Origin: Oscillospiraceae bacterium
GTDB lineage: Bacteria; Bacillota; Clostridia; Oscillospirales; Acutalibacteraceae
Direction: 5' to 3'
Assembly: GCA_009786735.1 (NCBI GenBank)
Contig: WQRM01000002.1
Span: 1 to 31,821 of the forward strand
DNA length: 31,821 nucleotides
Shown here: positions 1 to 7,850 of the stretch, in pieces
Layout: each line of letters starts with the position of its first letter
Position numbering within the stretch: the first letter of the stretch is position 1
Translations under genes and position numbers: made by a program
The notes under the pieces: model-generated
What the model saw: only the letters and a program-made list of their open reading frames with translations
Told to the model about the DNA's origin: nothing
Database searches by the model: none

Positions 1-2
1 TG

Positions 3-548
3 CCATGCCGCCCGCCACTGCCGCAGAATGAAAGTCAAATCTGCTTTGACCCACACGGCTACGACTTCATGGTGGACACCCCAGCCTACAAACACGCGAA
101 CAACGAGCGCACGGGCTTCATGTTTGAGCAAATGCGCGAAAGCCAACTGCGTTTCGGCATCCCCGTGATGTGCGGTGAGTGGGGCGGCGGCGGCGAGGGC
201 GAGGGCTTTCTGCCGCACATCGGCTTCCTCATGAACTTGTTCGACAGCTGGAACTGGAGCAATTGTTACTTTACCTACGGACCGTCGCTGTTCAACAACC
301 CCATCGCGCGCTATCTGTCGCGGCCGTATCCCTGGGCGGTCAATGGCACGATTGACTCCTTCAACGTGGATATGGACAGCAAGACCTTCACGCTGCACTA
401 CACGCCCCACGATGGCGACGCCCCCACCGAGATTTTCCTGCCCAACGGCTATGAATCGGTGGAGGCTGGCGACGCGCAGGTGAGCTATGAAAACAACCTG
501 CTCAGCGTGAACACACGCGCCAAGCAGATTGTGGTGAAGTATAAGTAG
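3..548 (+). CDS. Glycoside hydrolase family 5 protein, C-terminal part (5' end outside window)
   Basis: The reading frame is open from the left edge (frame of position 3) to a TAG at 546-548, so this is the 3' end of a longer gene. The fragment carries IPVMCGEWGGG, which fits the strand-7 region of GH5 enzymes where the Glu (codon at 177-179) is the catalytic nucleophile. A Trp-rich stretch (SWNWSNCYFTYG) follows, as in the last barrel strands. The final ~75 residues are beta-rich and match the small C-terminal domain seen in endoglycoceramidase-like GH5 proteins. The acid/base Glu and any signal peptide lie outside the window, so substrate (glycosphingolipid, beta-glucan or other) cannot be judged. 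It is convergent with the next gene; the two stop codons are 3 nt apart with no visible terminator. The family call is from recalled motifs. Confidence 0.75.
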   Translation, partial: PCRPPLPQNESQICFDPHGYDFMVDTPAYKHANNERTGFMFEQMRESQLRFGIPVMCGEWGGGGEGEGFLPHIGFLMNLFDSWNWSNCYFTYGPSLFNNPIARYLSRPYPWAVNGTIDSFNVDMDSKTFTLHYTPHDGDAPTEIFLPNGYESVEAGDAQVSYENNLLSVNTRAKQIVVKYK

Positions 549-551
549 CGG

Positions 552-1394
552 CTAAAATCCAATGATTACGTTGTGCATGCCCAGTTCGATGTAGTCTCCT
601 GCGGCGTTGATCACGCGCAAAGCAGGCACGTGAGTGTCCGCGTCCCAATGCGCGTCGATTGGCAGCACAGCTTGGAGGGTGAAGCGGTATATAAGCCCGG
701 TTTCGCCCACCACTTCGCCAAACACAAAGCCCGGCGCTGCAAAGGTGTGGCTAAAGTCTAGCGAATTATTTTCCATGGCGAAGCTTGCCACCTCCACGCC
801 TTCTTCTTCCACAAAAACACGCACCGAAACTGCGCTGTCTTCAAACGGCAGTGCGGCTTCGTTCAAATACACTGTGGTATTCCAATTCCAATCGTGACCC
901 CACCAATAGCCATTTGTCCCAAACGGTCCGCCGAGCATGTGCTCCGTGAAAAACACAAGCCGTTCATTGCGATAAACACCGCCGGAATACAGCATGATGT
1001 AAGCGAAAAACTCCAAGCCGTCAGGTGCGACCACACGCCCCTCAAATCTGTCGTTGTTCAACTGCATGGGCGCGCTTTGGTTGTGCAACGTGAGTGTTGC
1101 GCGGCTGTTGGCGCTGAACTCGCGCGGCACAGCAATGACCAATAGCTCAAGCGCCAGCGTGTCTGGGTCAATGGCCAAGCCGGTCGAGGTCTCCAACCAA
1201 AGTTGATCTTGGTGATGCAGAGCCTGATGGATTTGCCACAACACGCTGCTGATGTCATACGTGCTCACCTGTGCCGTGCTGTGCAGCCGAATGTTGCCCA
1301 CCGCTTGCACCATCAACACGGCGAACACCGTTGCTAACACAAAGAATGCGCAAACCGCCAGTGCGATCAACTGCCGAAAATATTTTTTGAGCAT
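552..1394 (-). CDS. Membrane-anchored extracytoplasmic protein of unknown function
   Basis: 280 residues. A short basic N-terminus is followed by one hydrophobic segment (about residues 8-32, ALAVCAFFVLATVFAVLMV), which can act as an uncleaved anchor or signal peptide. The rest is soluble, rich in aromatic and beta-prone residues, with an unusual Trp cluster near residue 170 (YWWGHDWNW). I do not recognise a family. The start is set by a GGAGG (1401-1405) 6 nt before ATG. A consensus promoter (1420-1448) directly upstream overlaps the end of the symporter gene, so this gene can be expressed independently of the upstream operon. Function is unknown; an exported structural or sensor-like role is only a guess. 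Confidence 0.7.
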   Translation of the reverse strand: MLKKYFRQLIALAVCAFFVLATVFAVLMVQAVGNIRLHSTAQVSTYDISSVLWQIHQALHHQDQLWLETSTGLAIDPDTLALELLVIAVPREFSANSRATLTLHNQSAPMQLNNDRFEGRVVAPDGLEFFAYIMLYSGGVYRNERLVFFTEHMLGGPFGTNGYWWGHDWNWNTTVYLNEAALPFEDSAVSVRVFVEEEGVEVASFAMENNSLDFSHTFAAPGFVFGEVVGETGLIYRFTLQAVLPIDAHWDADTHVPALRVINAAGDYIELGMHNVIIGF

Positions 1395-1419
1395 GCCACA
1401 CCTCCGCTGTTTTTCTATA

Positions 1420-1448
1420 AGTATAGCACAGCGGCGTTATTTTGTCAA
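1420..1448 (-). promoter_or_regulatory. SigA-type promoter for the anchored protein
   Basis: On the minus strand TTGACA (1443-1448) and TATACT (1420-1425) are separated by exactly 17 bp. The -35 box lies in the last codons of the upstream symporter gene (stop at 1437-1439). It points at the gene starting at 1394, leaving a short leader with a GGAGG. Confidence 0.75.
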
Positions 1449-2735
1449 GCGCTCGAACTTGCGCAGCTCACGCATTGCCTGCCCGCTGAGCAGCCAAACA
1501 CCCAGCAGGTTCGGCAACGCCATGACCATGTTGAGCACATCGGCGATTTGCCACACGAGGTGCAGCTGCATGGCACTACCCAGCACAATTGCGCCGAGAT
1601 ACAGCAAACGGTAGGGCTTGGTGCAGCGCTCGCCCAGCAGCCAGCGCGCGCCTTGCTCGCCGAAGTATGACCAGCCGGTGAGCGTGGCAAAGGCAAACAG
1701 CACAATGCACAGCGCAACAAAGTGCGCGCCCGCCGCGCCGAACACCGTGGCATAGGCCGCGCTTGCCATGGCGACATCTGTGTGACCGCTGGCGAACGCG
1801 CCGCTTGCGATGAACACCAGCGCCGACACGGTGCACATGATGAGGGTGTCAATCACCACCTCGGCGATGCCCCACATGCCCTGTATGGCGGGCTGCTGCA
1901 CATCGGCGGCGGCGTGAATCACGGCGCTTGTGCCCAGCCCGGCTTCATTCGTAAACACGCCCCGTGCTACGCCGTAGCGCAGGGCTGTTTTTATGCTGTA
2001 ACCCGCCGCGCCGCCCGCCACTGCGCGCACGGCAAAGGCCTCGCTGAACATCAGCGCGATGCTCGCCGGCAGCGCCGCGCGGTGCACGAACAGCACAACG
2101 ATGCTCGCCAACAGGAACACGCCCGTCATGATGGGCACGACGAATTCCGTTACGCGACCAATGCGCTTCACGCCGCCGAATATCACAAGCCCAACCAGCG
2201 CAGCCGCGACCAAACCGGTGATCCACGGCGACACGCCCAGGCTTTGCTGCATGGCCTGCGCCATGGCGTTCGCTTGTGTCATGTTGCCGATGCCGAAAGC
2301 TGCGGTAGCCAGCAGTGCGGCATAAACCCCACCCAAGCTTTTGATGCCCAACCCGCGCGCCAGATATTCCATCGGGCCGCCCATCCACGCGCCGCTCGGC
2401 AGCCGCCTGCGATACTTCAGCCCCAAGATGTTTTCCGCGCAGATGGTCATCGTGCCCAGCACCGCGGAGATGAACATCCACACGATTGCGCCCGGTCCGC
2501 CGAGGGACAAGGCTGTGGCAACGCCAACGATGTTCCCCGTGCCCAAGCACGCAGCCAGTGCGCCCGTGAGCGCCTGCCACTGCGAGATGCTGTGTTTGTC
2601 GCGGCTTTGGCGTGCGCTGAGCAAACTGCCGAAGGTCGAGCGATTCCACAGACCAAAACGGCGCAAGAAAAACCCACGGCTACGCACCGTCAAGTACGCA
2701 CCCGTGAGCAGGAATAGCGATAAAAAGATGGTCAT
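1437..2735 (-). CDS. Sodium:alanine symporter family (AGCS) transporter
   Basis: 432 residues, polytopic with about 10-11 hydrophobic segments. AGCS signatures are visible: GTGNIVGVATAL near residue 65, GGPGAIVWMF, GAWMGGPMEYLARGLG, FGIGNMTQANAMAQAM and NEAGLGTSAVIHAAA. Members import alanine, glycine or related amino acids with Na+. The N-terminus is shorter than usual: the family normally has some 15-20 more residues before the segment matching LLTGAYLTVRSRG, but an in-frame TAA at 2745-2747 blocks extension. No good Shine-Dalgarno precedes the ATG at 2735; a small hairpin (2737-2752) lies there instead. The gene follows tadA by 42 bp in the same direction and probably shares its message. 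Substrate cannot be assigned. Confidence 0.92.
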   Translation of the reverse strand: MTIFLSLFLLTGAYLTVRSRGFFLRRFGLWNRSTFGSLLSARQSRDKHSISQWQALTGALAACLGTGNIVGVATALSLGGPGAIVWMFISAVLGTMTICAENILGLKYRRRLPSGAWMGGPMEYLARGLGIKSLGGVYAALLATAAFGIGNMTQANAMAQAMQQSLGVSPWITGLVAAALVGLVIFGGVKRIGRVTEFVVPIMTGVFLLASIVVLFVHRAALPASIALMFSEAFAVRAVAGGAAGYSIKTALRYGVARGVFTNEAGLGTSAVIHAAADVQQPAIQGMWGIAEVVIDTLIMCTVSALVFIASGAFASGHTDVAMASAAYATVFGAAGAHFVALCIVLFAFATLTGWSYFGEQGARWLLGERCTKPYRLLYLGAIVLGSAMQLHLVWQIADVLNMVMALPNLLGVWLLSGQAMRELRKFERLTK

Positions 2736-2736
2736 G

Positions 2737-2752
2737 TGGCATGTTTATGCCA
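2737..2752 (-). promoter_or_regulatory. Small hairpin immediately before the symporter start codon
   Basis: TGGCAT and ATGCCA form a perfect 6-bp stem around a 4-nt loop, ending 1 nt before the ATG at 2735. It occupies the place where a Shine-Dalgarno should be and none is apparent. No T-run follows on the minus strand, so it is not a terminator. A role in limiting translation is inference. Confidence 0.35.
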
Positions 2753-2777
2753 GTGTCCAGCGCTTCATGCTTAGCGC

Positions 2778-3230
2778 TTAGTTGCTGCGCAGTCTCGCGA
2801 AAAATTCTCGCAACAGTTGCGCGCTTTCGTCTGCCAGCAGACTGCCTTCGCACTTGGGCTTGTGGTTGAACGGCAACGCAAACAGGTCAACCACGCTGCC
2901 GCAGCAACCGGCCTTGGGATCGCTCGCGCCGTAAACCACGCGCGGAATGCGTGCGTTGATAATCGCGCCTGCGCACATCGGGCAAGGCTCAAGCGTGACG
3001 AACAGCGCGCACTGCCACAGCCGCCAACCACCCAACCGCTTGCAAGCGAGGTCAATCGCTTCGATTTCTGCGTGATACAGCGCGTTTTTGCCGTGCTCGC
3101 GGCGGTTGCGCGCTTCGCTGATGATTTCGCTGTCCTTCACAATCACGCAGCCCACCGGCGTTTCGCCCTCATCGGCGGCTTGGCGGGCGAGCTCCAGCGC
3201 ACGGCGCATGAACAGTTCGTCGGTCATCAT
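2778..3230 (-). CDS. tadA: tRNA-specific adenosine deaminase TadA
   Basis: 150 residues, normal length for TadA. The zinc deaminase motifs are intact: HAEIEAI (His53 zinc ligand, Glu55 proton shuttle) and PCPMCAGAI (Cys83, Cys86 zinc ligands). The TadA-type continuation is present (RVVYGASDPKAGCCGS). It converts A34 to inosine in the anticodon of tRNA-Arg(ACG), in the cytoplasm. The start ATG at 3228-3230 overlaps the TGA of the upstream M28 peptidase gene by 4 nt (ATGA); a second ATG follows directly, so initiation may use either. No strong own ribosome binding site is visible, which fits translational coupling. Confidence 0.95.
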   Translation of the reverse strand: MMTDELFMRRALELARQAADEGETPVGCVIVKDSEIISEARNRREHGKNALYHAEIEAIDLACKRLGGWRLWQCALFVTLEPCPMCAGAIINARIPRVVYGASDPKAGCCGSVVDLFALPFNHKPKCEGSLLADESAQLLREFFARLRSN

Positions 3231-4510
3231 GCGTCGATTTCTTTTGCAAAGCCTTTTTCGGCTTTCACGGTTTCGCCTTCAAACGGTGTCAGACCTGCTG
3301 CGTCAAACTCGAAGGCCGTTTCGGTGAGGATTTTCAAGCAGGCTTCCATGGTTTTGGGCTGCAGGGCATCGGGGGTGTCCAAGCAAGTGTGGTAGTAGGA
3401 CGGCGGACCGGGGTCCATGGCGGCAAAGGCCACGCTACGCATGCCCGCCGCGGATGTGGCGGCGGCGTCGCTCGCGCCGAAAAACACGGTGCGGTAGGGG
3501 ATCTCATAGCCCGCAGTTCGGGCGGCTTTTTTCATCATCGCGGCGGCGGCGGGGTCGTGTTTCACGGTGTTGGTGCGGTCGGTAATCATCACGGCCATGT
3601 GGTCAAAGTCGGTCATGGTGTCCACGCCGATGAACAGCGTTTCCACGTCTTGGAAGGCTTCTTTGTGGCGCTTGGCAAAATCTTTTGCGCCGCGCAGACC
3701 GCTTTCTTCGCTGCCGCTGCACATGATGATGAGTTCGGTGTTTTCTAGGCGATTATCGGTTTCGTGCAGCATGCGCGCCAGTGCCATGGGCACATAGCAG
3801 CCGGTGAGGTTGTCGTTGGCACCCAGCACGGGTTTGCGGCGGTTTTCAAAGAACCAGCAGGCAACCAGCATCGGGCACACGGCAAGGAAGATGATACGCA
3901 GCACGTGGTTGCTTTGCCCTTGCACAATGCCGATGATGGAAATCACAAGACCAAACAACACCACACCAAGGGTGCTGGCGATGAAAATCGCGCCCAGCGG
4001 CGGGAAGTTTAGCTTGTCGGCCAAGCGGAAAAACGTCCACTCATACACAGAGTCGGCGTGACCGCAAAGGATCAAGCGGCGCTTGACTTCGCCAGTGGGT
4101 TTTTGCACGGCGATGAGGTTTTGCGACGTTTTCTTGGGCAGGAAAGGGTCGATGAACTCTTTGTAAAGCAAAAACTCCATCACTGCAGTGAACAGTGCCG
4201 CCGCCAACAAGATTGTGCTGACGATGGGCAGGTTGAAGAAATAGAACACGGCAGCAGCCAGCCCCAGCACGACCACCAGCCGTACCCAGCCCATGAAGCC
4301 GCGCGGTGCGCTCTTGAAGGATTCAAGGCGGGTTTCTTCGCAGCAAGCGTCGAGATCTTGTTGCATCATCTGTTGGCTTTTGAGCTCTGCGGGGGTTGCG
4401 GGCAGGCGCGGTCCGCACTCGTCGCAGACTTTTTTGATGCCGCGCACGGCATAGTTGGTGTATTCGCGGAGCTTGGCGGGGTAGTTGGTGATGCGTTGGT
4501 TAGCGGTCAT
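3227..4510 (-). CDS. Membrane-embedded M28 family zinc peptidase
   Basis: 427 residues. The M28 co-catalytic zinc set is visible: His151/Asp153 (LCGHADSVYEW), Asp233 (LGANDNLTG), Glu268-Glu269 (CSGSEESGLRGA), Asp297 (FIGVDTMTDF) and His374 (SYYHTCLDTP). Unlike soluble M28 aminopeptidases it has two pairs of hydrophobic segments, about 75-92 and 97-115 before the domain, and 172-198 and 204-222 inserted between the first metal pair and the bridging Asp. The product is therefore probably membrane-bound; no signal peptide is seen. Cys pairs near the N-terminus (CDECG, ACCEE) are notable. Start chosen by AAGGAGA 9 nt upstream. First gene of the leftward run with tadA. Likely removes N-terminal residues from peptides; substrate unknown. 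Confidence 0.85.
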   Translation of the reverse strand: MTANQRITNYPAKLREYTNYAVRGIKKVCDECGPRLPATPAELKSQQMMQQDLDACCEETRLESFKSAPRGFMGWVRLVVVLGLAAAVFYFFNLPIVSTILLAAALFTAVMEFLLYKEFIDPFLPKKTSQNLIAVQKPTGEVKRRLILCGHADSVYEWTFFRLADKLNFPPLGAIFIASTLGVVLFGLVISIIGIVQGQSNHVLRIIFLAVCPMLVACWFFENRRKPVLGANDNLTGCYVPMALARMLHETDNRLENTELIIMCSGSEESGLRGAKDFAKRHKEAFQDVETLFIGVDTMTDFDHMAVMITDRTNTVKHDPAAAAMMKKAARTAGYEIPYRTVFFGASDAAATSAAGMRSVAFAAMDPGPPSYYHTCLDTPDALQPKTMEACLKILTETAFEFDAAGLTPFEGETVKAEKGFAKEIDA

Positions 4511-4526
4511 TTGTGAGTTCTCCTTC

Positions 4527-4555
4527 TTGACATTTGTTGAAATATAGGGTAAACT
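4527..4555 (+). promoter_or_regulatory. SigA-type promoter for the M15B carboxypeptidase
   Basis: TTGACA (4527-4532) and TAAACT (4550-4555) with 17-bp spacing on the plus strand, 31 bp before the ATG at 4587. The -35 abuts the Shine-Dalgarno of the divergent peptidase gene, so the two leaders are compressed into 76 bp. Confidence 0.65.
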
Positions 4556-4586
4556 ATAAGTAAGACAGGTTCAATGGGGGGAAAAC

Positions 4587-5477
4587 ATGAAAAAACACAA
4601 AGTGTACTTGATTGCAGGGCTGGTGTTGGTTGCGGTGCTTATGCTCACCGTGATACTCTATCACGCCATACCCGAGCGGCAGCTGGACGAACCTGCTGTC
4701 ACCGCCGCGCAAACCACGCGGTCCGACGAGACTACCGTTGACGAAGAAAGCACAACGGTGGACGATGCCACCACCGAGCCTGACACCACAGAGGACGAAA
4801 CCACGGTGGCGGTCACCACGGCACAAACCACAACACGCGCACCGCAACAAGCGGGCTGGGTGTATCCCTTCAACTTTCCGGGAGTGTACCCGGTGATGGC
4901 ATACATTCCCATGGGCGATGCGTTCTATCTCATCCTCGTCAACCGCCACAATGCCCTGCCGGATCACTTCACCCGCAATCATCTGGACTTAGTGCCCGCC
5001 GTGCCAGGTTCTGCGCAACGCTTGCACCGCACTGCAGCACGCTACTTCCACCAGATGTATCAAGCCGGGCGAGCTGCTGGTGTTGTGCTCACACCGCTCA
5101 GTGGCTATCGCGACACCGCACACCAAAACCGCAACTTCACCAACCGCATTGCGCGCTATCGCAACGAGGGACACGATCACGCCACTGCGGTAGATATGGC
5201 CACGCGGTGGATCAAACCGCCGCGCTGCAGCGAGCACGAAACCGGTCTCGCCATGGACATTGGGCAAATCAGCATGAACTTCAGCAACACTGCAGCCTAT
5301 CGCTGGTTGCTGCAAAACGCGCACAACTTCGGTTGGATTTTGCGCTACCCGCCCAACAGCATCCAGTACACCTATGTGAACTACGAGCCGTGGCATTGGC
5401 GCTTCGTTGGCGTGGAAAACGCCCGCGCAATCCGCGAAAGCGGTCTTGTGCTTGAACATTGGCTGCGGCAACGTTAG
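4587..5477 (+). CDS. D-alanyl-D-alanine carboxypeptidase, VanY/M15B type
   Basis: 296 residues: N-terminal membrane anchor (about 6-27), then a low-complexity Thr/Glu/Asp linker (about 40-85) that likely spans the wall, then an M15B domain. Zinc and catalytic motifs are intact: SGYRD near 172, SEHETGLAMDIG (His217, Asp224 ligands) and NYEPWHWRFVG (Glu267 catalytic, His270 ligand). It would trim the terminal D-Ala from peptidoglycan stem peptides outside the membrane. A run of G (GGGGGG) 5 nt before the ATG is the only Shine-Dalgarno-like element. No VanS/VanR or ligase genes are nearby, so a housekeeping wall role is more likely than glycopeptide resistance. It converges on the next gene; the stop codons TAG and TAA overlap. 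Confidence 0.9.
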   Translation: MKKHKVYLIAGLVLVAVLMLTVILYHAIPERQLDEPAVTAAQTTRSDETTVDEESTTVDDATTEPDTTEDETTVAVTTAQTTTRAPQQAGWVYPFNFPGVYPVMAYIPMGDAFYLILVNRHNALPDHFTRNHLDLVPAVPGSAQRLHRTAARYFHQMYQAGRAAGVVLTPLSGYRDTAHQNRNFTNRIARYRNEGHDHATAVDMATRWIKPPRCSEHETGLAMDIGQISMNFSNTAAYRWLLQNAHNFGWILRYPPNSIQYTYVNYEPWHWRFVGVENARAIRESGLVLEHWLRQR

Positions 5478-6037
5478 GTCACATTGTCCTTCGTGAGCAC
5501 AATCTTCACCGTTAAAAACAAAATCTTAATATCCAGCCAAAACGATTGTTTGGCGATGTACTCCGCGTCAAGGGCAACTTTGTCGCGGTCATTCACTTTC
5601 GCGCGGCCGTTCACCTGCGCCCAGCCGGTGAGCCCCGGTGGCACAGCGTAGATGCCAGCTTCCTCGCGCAGTTTGCGAATGCGTCGCTCCTCGGGAATCA
5701 GCGGTCGCGGCCCCACAAAGCTCATGTCACCGCGCAGGATGTTCCACAGCTGCGGCAGTTCGTCTAGGCTCAGTGCGCGCAACAGCTTGCCGCTGCGGGT
5801 GAACTTGCCATACTTTGCGGTGAGTTGCTGCGGGCGGTTGCGGGTGTCACGCGGCATGGTGCGGAACTTATAGATGGTGAACTCGCGGTTGTGCCGACCC
5901 ACGCGCTGTTGCTTGAACACCACCGGCGCGCCGTCGTCAAAATAAACCAACAGCGTGATGATGCCCAGCACAGGCAGCAGGAAAATCAGCGCAACAATGC
6001 TGGCGATGATGTCGAAAAGACGCTTGATGTCTCTCAC
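5474..6037 (-). CDS. Bacterial sugar transferase (undecaprenyl-phosphate sugar phosphotransferase)
   Basis: 187 residues with one N-terminal membrane helix (about 8-30) and the cytoplasmic Bac_transf domain: FDIIASIVALIFLLPVL, VVFKQQRVGRHNREFTIYKF, RTM, SLDELPQLWNILRGDMSFVG, PRPL and LTGWAQVNGR. These enzymes move a sugar-1-phosphate from a nucleotide sugar to undecaprenyl phosphate, the first step of capsule or exopolysaccharide repeat units. No glycosyltransferases or flippase flank it, so it is an orphan. The start appears to be GTG at 6037; an in-frame TGA sits 2 codons upstream, and the GAGGA there is unusually close to the start. The start matches the normal family beginning (KRLFDI). 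It follows hepT by 31 bp in the same direction with no terminator seen between. Confidence 0.9.
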   Translation of the reverse strand: MRDIKRLFDIIASIVALIFLLPVLGIITLLVYFDDGAPVVFKQQRVGRHNREFTIYKFRTMPRDTRNRPQQLTAKYGKFTRSGKLLRALSLDELPQLWNILRGDMSFVGPRPLIPEERRIRKLREEAGIYAVPPGLTGWAQVNGRAKVNDRDKVALDAEYIAKQSFWLDIKILFLTVKIVLTKDNVT

Positions 6038-6068
6038 TCCTCACACCGGAATAATGCACAGCGAAGGG

Positions 6069-6404
6069 CTAAACTCCACCGCAGGCGGTTAATTTCTCCT
6101 TCAGTTGCGGCAAGTCAATTTGAATAATATCCCATATCATAAACAGGTCAATGCCGTCGTAATCGTGCACAATGCGATTGCGCAGGTTGTACATGCTGTG
6201 CCAGGGAATGCCGGGAAAGCTTTCGCGCAGTTCTTTCACATAAAGGCGCACAAGCTCACCCATTTGGCTCAGATTAAACACGCATGCTTCCACCAGCATG
6301 TCGTTTGCCACAAACAGTTCAAATGTGGCGTCGTCGCAATAACCCAATGTTTTGTCAATGTAGCCAACGAGTTTGCGAAAAATAATTTCATACTTATCCG
6401 CCAT
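6069..6404 (-). CDS. hepT: HepT-like toxin (DUF86)
   Basis: 111 residues, all-helical by composition, with the HepT signature RX4HXY at Arg75-His80-Tyr82 (RNRIVHDY). In characterised pairs HepT is an HEPN-type RNase toxin that the partner MntA silences by adding AMP to the motif Tyr. The gene overlaps the 3' end of mntA by 11 nt, the usual order of this module. All motif residues are present, so it is probably functional. The C-terminus is unremarkable. Toxicity and neutralisation are inferred from the family. Confidence 0.85.
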   Translation of the reverse strand: MADKYEIIFRKLVGYIDKTLGYCDDATFELFVANDMLVEACVFNLSQMGELVRLYVKELRESFPGIPWHSMYNLRNRIVHDYDGIDLFMIWDIIQIDLPQLKEKLTACGGV

Positions 6405-6699
6405 AAATCAACACTCCTGTTTTTTCAATTTCACGTGCCACGCGCGAGTCAGGCTGGACATTCGCCACGTCAATCAAATCCACTTCTTTTTGCAGGGCAT
6501 CGCGCGCATGTCCCATCAGACCAACAAGCGCCAATCCACGCAGTCCACTATCCACTAGAATATCCACGTCGCTGTTTGGGCGCGCGTTGCCTGCGGCATA
6601 AGAGCCAAACAACACCGCGCGGCGCACATCGTGTTCGGTAAACACAGGCACAAGCCGCCGCTGGATCTCTTCAACTGTGTAAACCTCATGCTTGTTCAT
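6394..6699 (-). CDS. mntA: MntA-like minimal nucleotidyltransferase antitoxin
   Basis: 101 residues with the GSX10DXD signature of minimal nucleotidyltransferases (Gly32-Ser33, Asp44 and Asp46, in FGSYAAGNARPNSDVDILVD). Known MntA proteins AMPylate the HepT Tyr and so block the toxin. The ATG at 6697-6699 overlaps the prfB stop as ATGA, and the ribosome binding region (GGGGAA) lies inside prfB codons, so its translation should be coupled to release factor 2. A helical N-terminal stretch (about 9-21) precedes the fold. It pairs with the overlapping hepT downstream. Confidence 0.85.
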   Translation of the reverse strand: MNKHEVYTVEEIQRRLVPVFTEHDVRRAVLFGSYAAGNARPNSDVDILVDSGLRGLALVGLMGHARDALQKEVDLIDVANVQPDSRVAREIEKTGVLIYGG

Positions 6700-7811
6700 G
6701 GCGTGTTCCCCGTCGCCTGCATTTTCAGATAGGCATTGATAAACCCATCCAAGTCACCGTCCATCACGGCTTGGATGTTGCCGTTTTCGTGGCCGGTGCG
6801 GTGGTCTTTGGCCAGCTGGTAGGGCATGAACACGTATGAGCGGATCTGGCTGCCCCAGGCGATGTCCATTTGCACGCCCTTGATGTCTTCGATCTTCTCC
6901 AGATGCTGCTTTTCTTTGATTTCGATGAGCTTGCTCTTGAGCATCTTCAGCGCAACGGCGCGGTTTTGCAGCTGGCTACGCTCCACCTGGCAGCTGGTGA
7001 CAATCCCCGTGGGGATGTGCGTCAGGCGCACCGCCGAGCTGGTCTTGTTGACCTTCTGCCCGCCTGCGCCGCTTGCGCGGTACACATCCATCTTGATGTC
7101 GTCGGGGTTGATATCGATGTTCACGTCGTCGTCAATTTCGGGCATGACCTCCAAGCTCGCAAACGACGTGTGCCGCCTGCCGCTGGAGTCAAACGGTGAA
7201 CAGCGCACCAAGCGGTGCACACCGTTTTCGCTTTTGAGAAAGCCATAGGCGTTTTCGCCGCTGATCATCAGCACGGCGGACTTCAGCCCGGCTTCTTCGC
7301 CGTCCAAAAAGTCAATGAGCTTTGCGGTGTAGCCGCGGCGCTGCGCCCAGTGGGTATACATGCGCACGAGCATCTCATTCCAGTCTTGCGCTTCGGTGCC
7401 GCCAGCGCCCGCGTGGAAAGCCAAAATGGCGTTGTTGCGGTCATATTCGCCCGAAAGCAGCGTGGCAAGAGTCATCGACTCCAGCGTAGCAATCACGTGC
7501 TGTGCCTGCTCGCGGCACTCGTCCAGCAGGGACTCATCGCCTTCTTCCACCGCAAGTTCAATCATGGTCAGCGCGTCGTCATAGGCGGTCTGCAGTTTTT
7601 CATAGCCCGCAATCTTGCTTTTGAGCGCCGCAATGCGCTGCAGCACCACCTGGCTGGCACGGGGGTCATCCCAAAAGCCAGCGGCGGCGCATTGTTCTTC
7701 CAGCTGTGCGATTTCCTCTGCCGCCGCTTGCAATGCCAAGGCCTGGCGCAAATGCTCCAGTTTATCCTGTTGGCCCTGCAGTTGCAGGCGCAGTTCGTCG
7801 AATTGTAACAT
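6696..7811 (-). CDS. prfB: Peptide chain release factor 2
   Basis: 371 residues, full length. Stop-codon recognition tripeptide SPF is at 205-207 and the hydrolysis motif GGQ at 250-252, same spacing as in E. coli RF2. Residue 246 is Ala (VYRASGAGGQ). It terminates translation at UGA and UAA. The N-terminal coiled region is continuous in one frame: I see no CTTTGA shift site, so the autoregulatory +1 frameshift found in many prfB genes is absent here. Start by GGAGGG (7815-7820) only 3 nt before ATG. It lies 39 bp behind the anchored protein at 7851 and is coupled to mntA by an ATGA overlap. Confidence 0.97.
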   Translation of the reverse strand: MLQFDELRLQLQGQQDKLEHLRQALALQAAAEEIAQLEEQCAAAGFWDDPRASQVVLQRIAALKSKIAGYEKLQTAYDDALTMIELAVEEGDESLLDECREQAQHVIATLESMTLATLLSGEYDRNNAILAFHAGAGGTEAQDWNEMLVRMYTHWAQRRGYTAKLIDFLDGEEAGLKSAVLMISGENAYGFLKSENGVHRLVRCSPFDSSGRRHTSFASLEVMPEIDDDVNIDINPDDIKMDVYRASGAGGQKVNKTSSAVRLTHIPTGIVTSCQVERSQLQNRAVALKMLKSKLIEIKEKQHLEKIEDIKGVQMDIAWGSQIRSYVFMPYQLAKDHRTGHENGNIQAVMDGDLDGFINAYLKMQATGNTP

Positions 7812-7850
7812 GAACCCTCCGTTTAGACAACGTGTAAGGACGCGGGTAAA

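Noticed and set aside
1722..2717. Long plus-strand open frame antisense to the symporter gene
   Set aside because: His/Ala/Arg-rich shadow of a GC-rich coding region; the opposite strand is an unmistakable AGCS transporter.
4587..5477. Vancomycin resistance locus
   Set aside because: Only a VanY-like enzyme is present; no VanH/A/X or two-component genes nearby.
7700..7811. Programmed +1 frameshift in prfB
   Set aside because: The N-terminal region is one continuous frame with no in-frame TGA or CTTTGA site.
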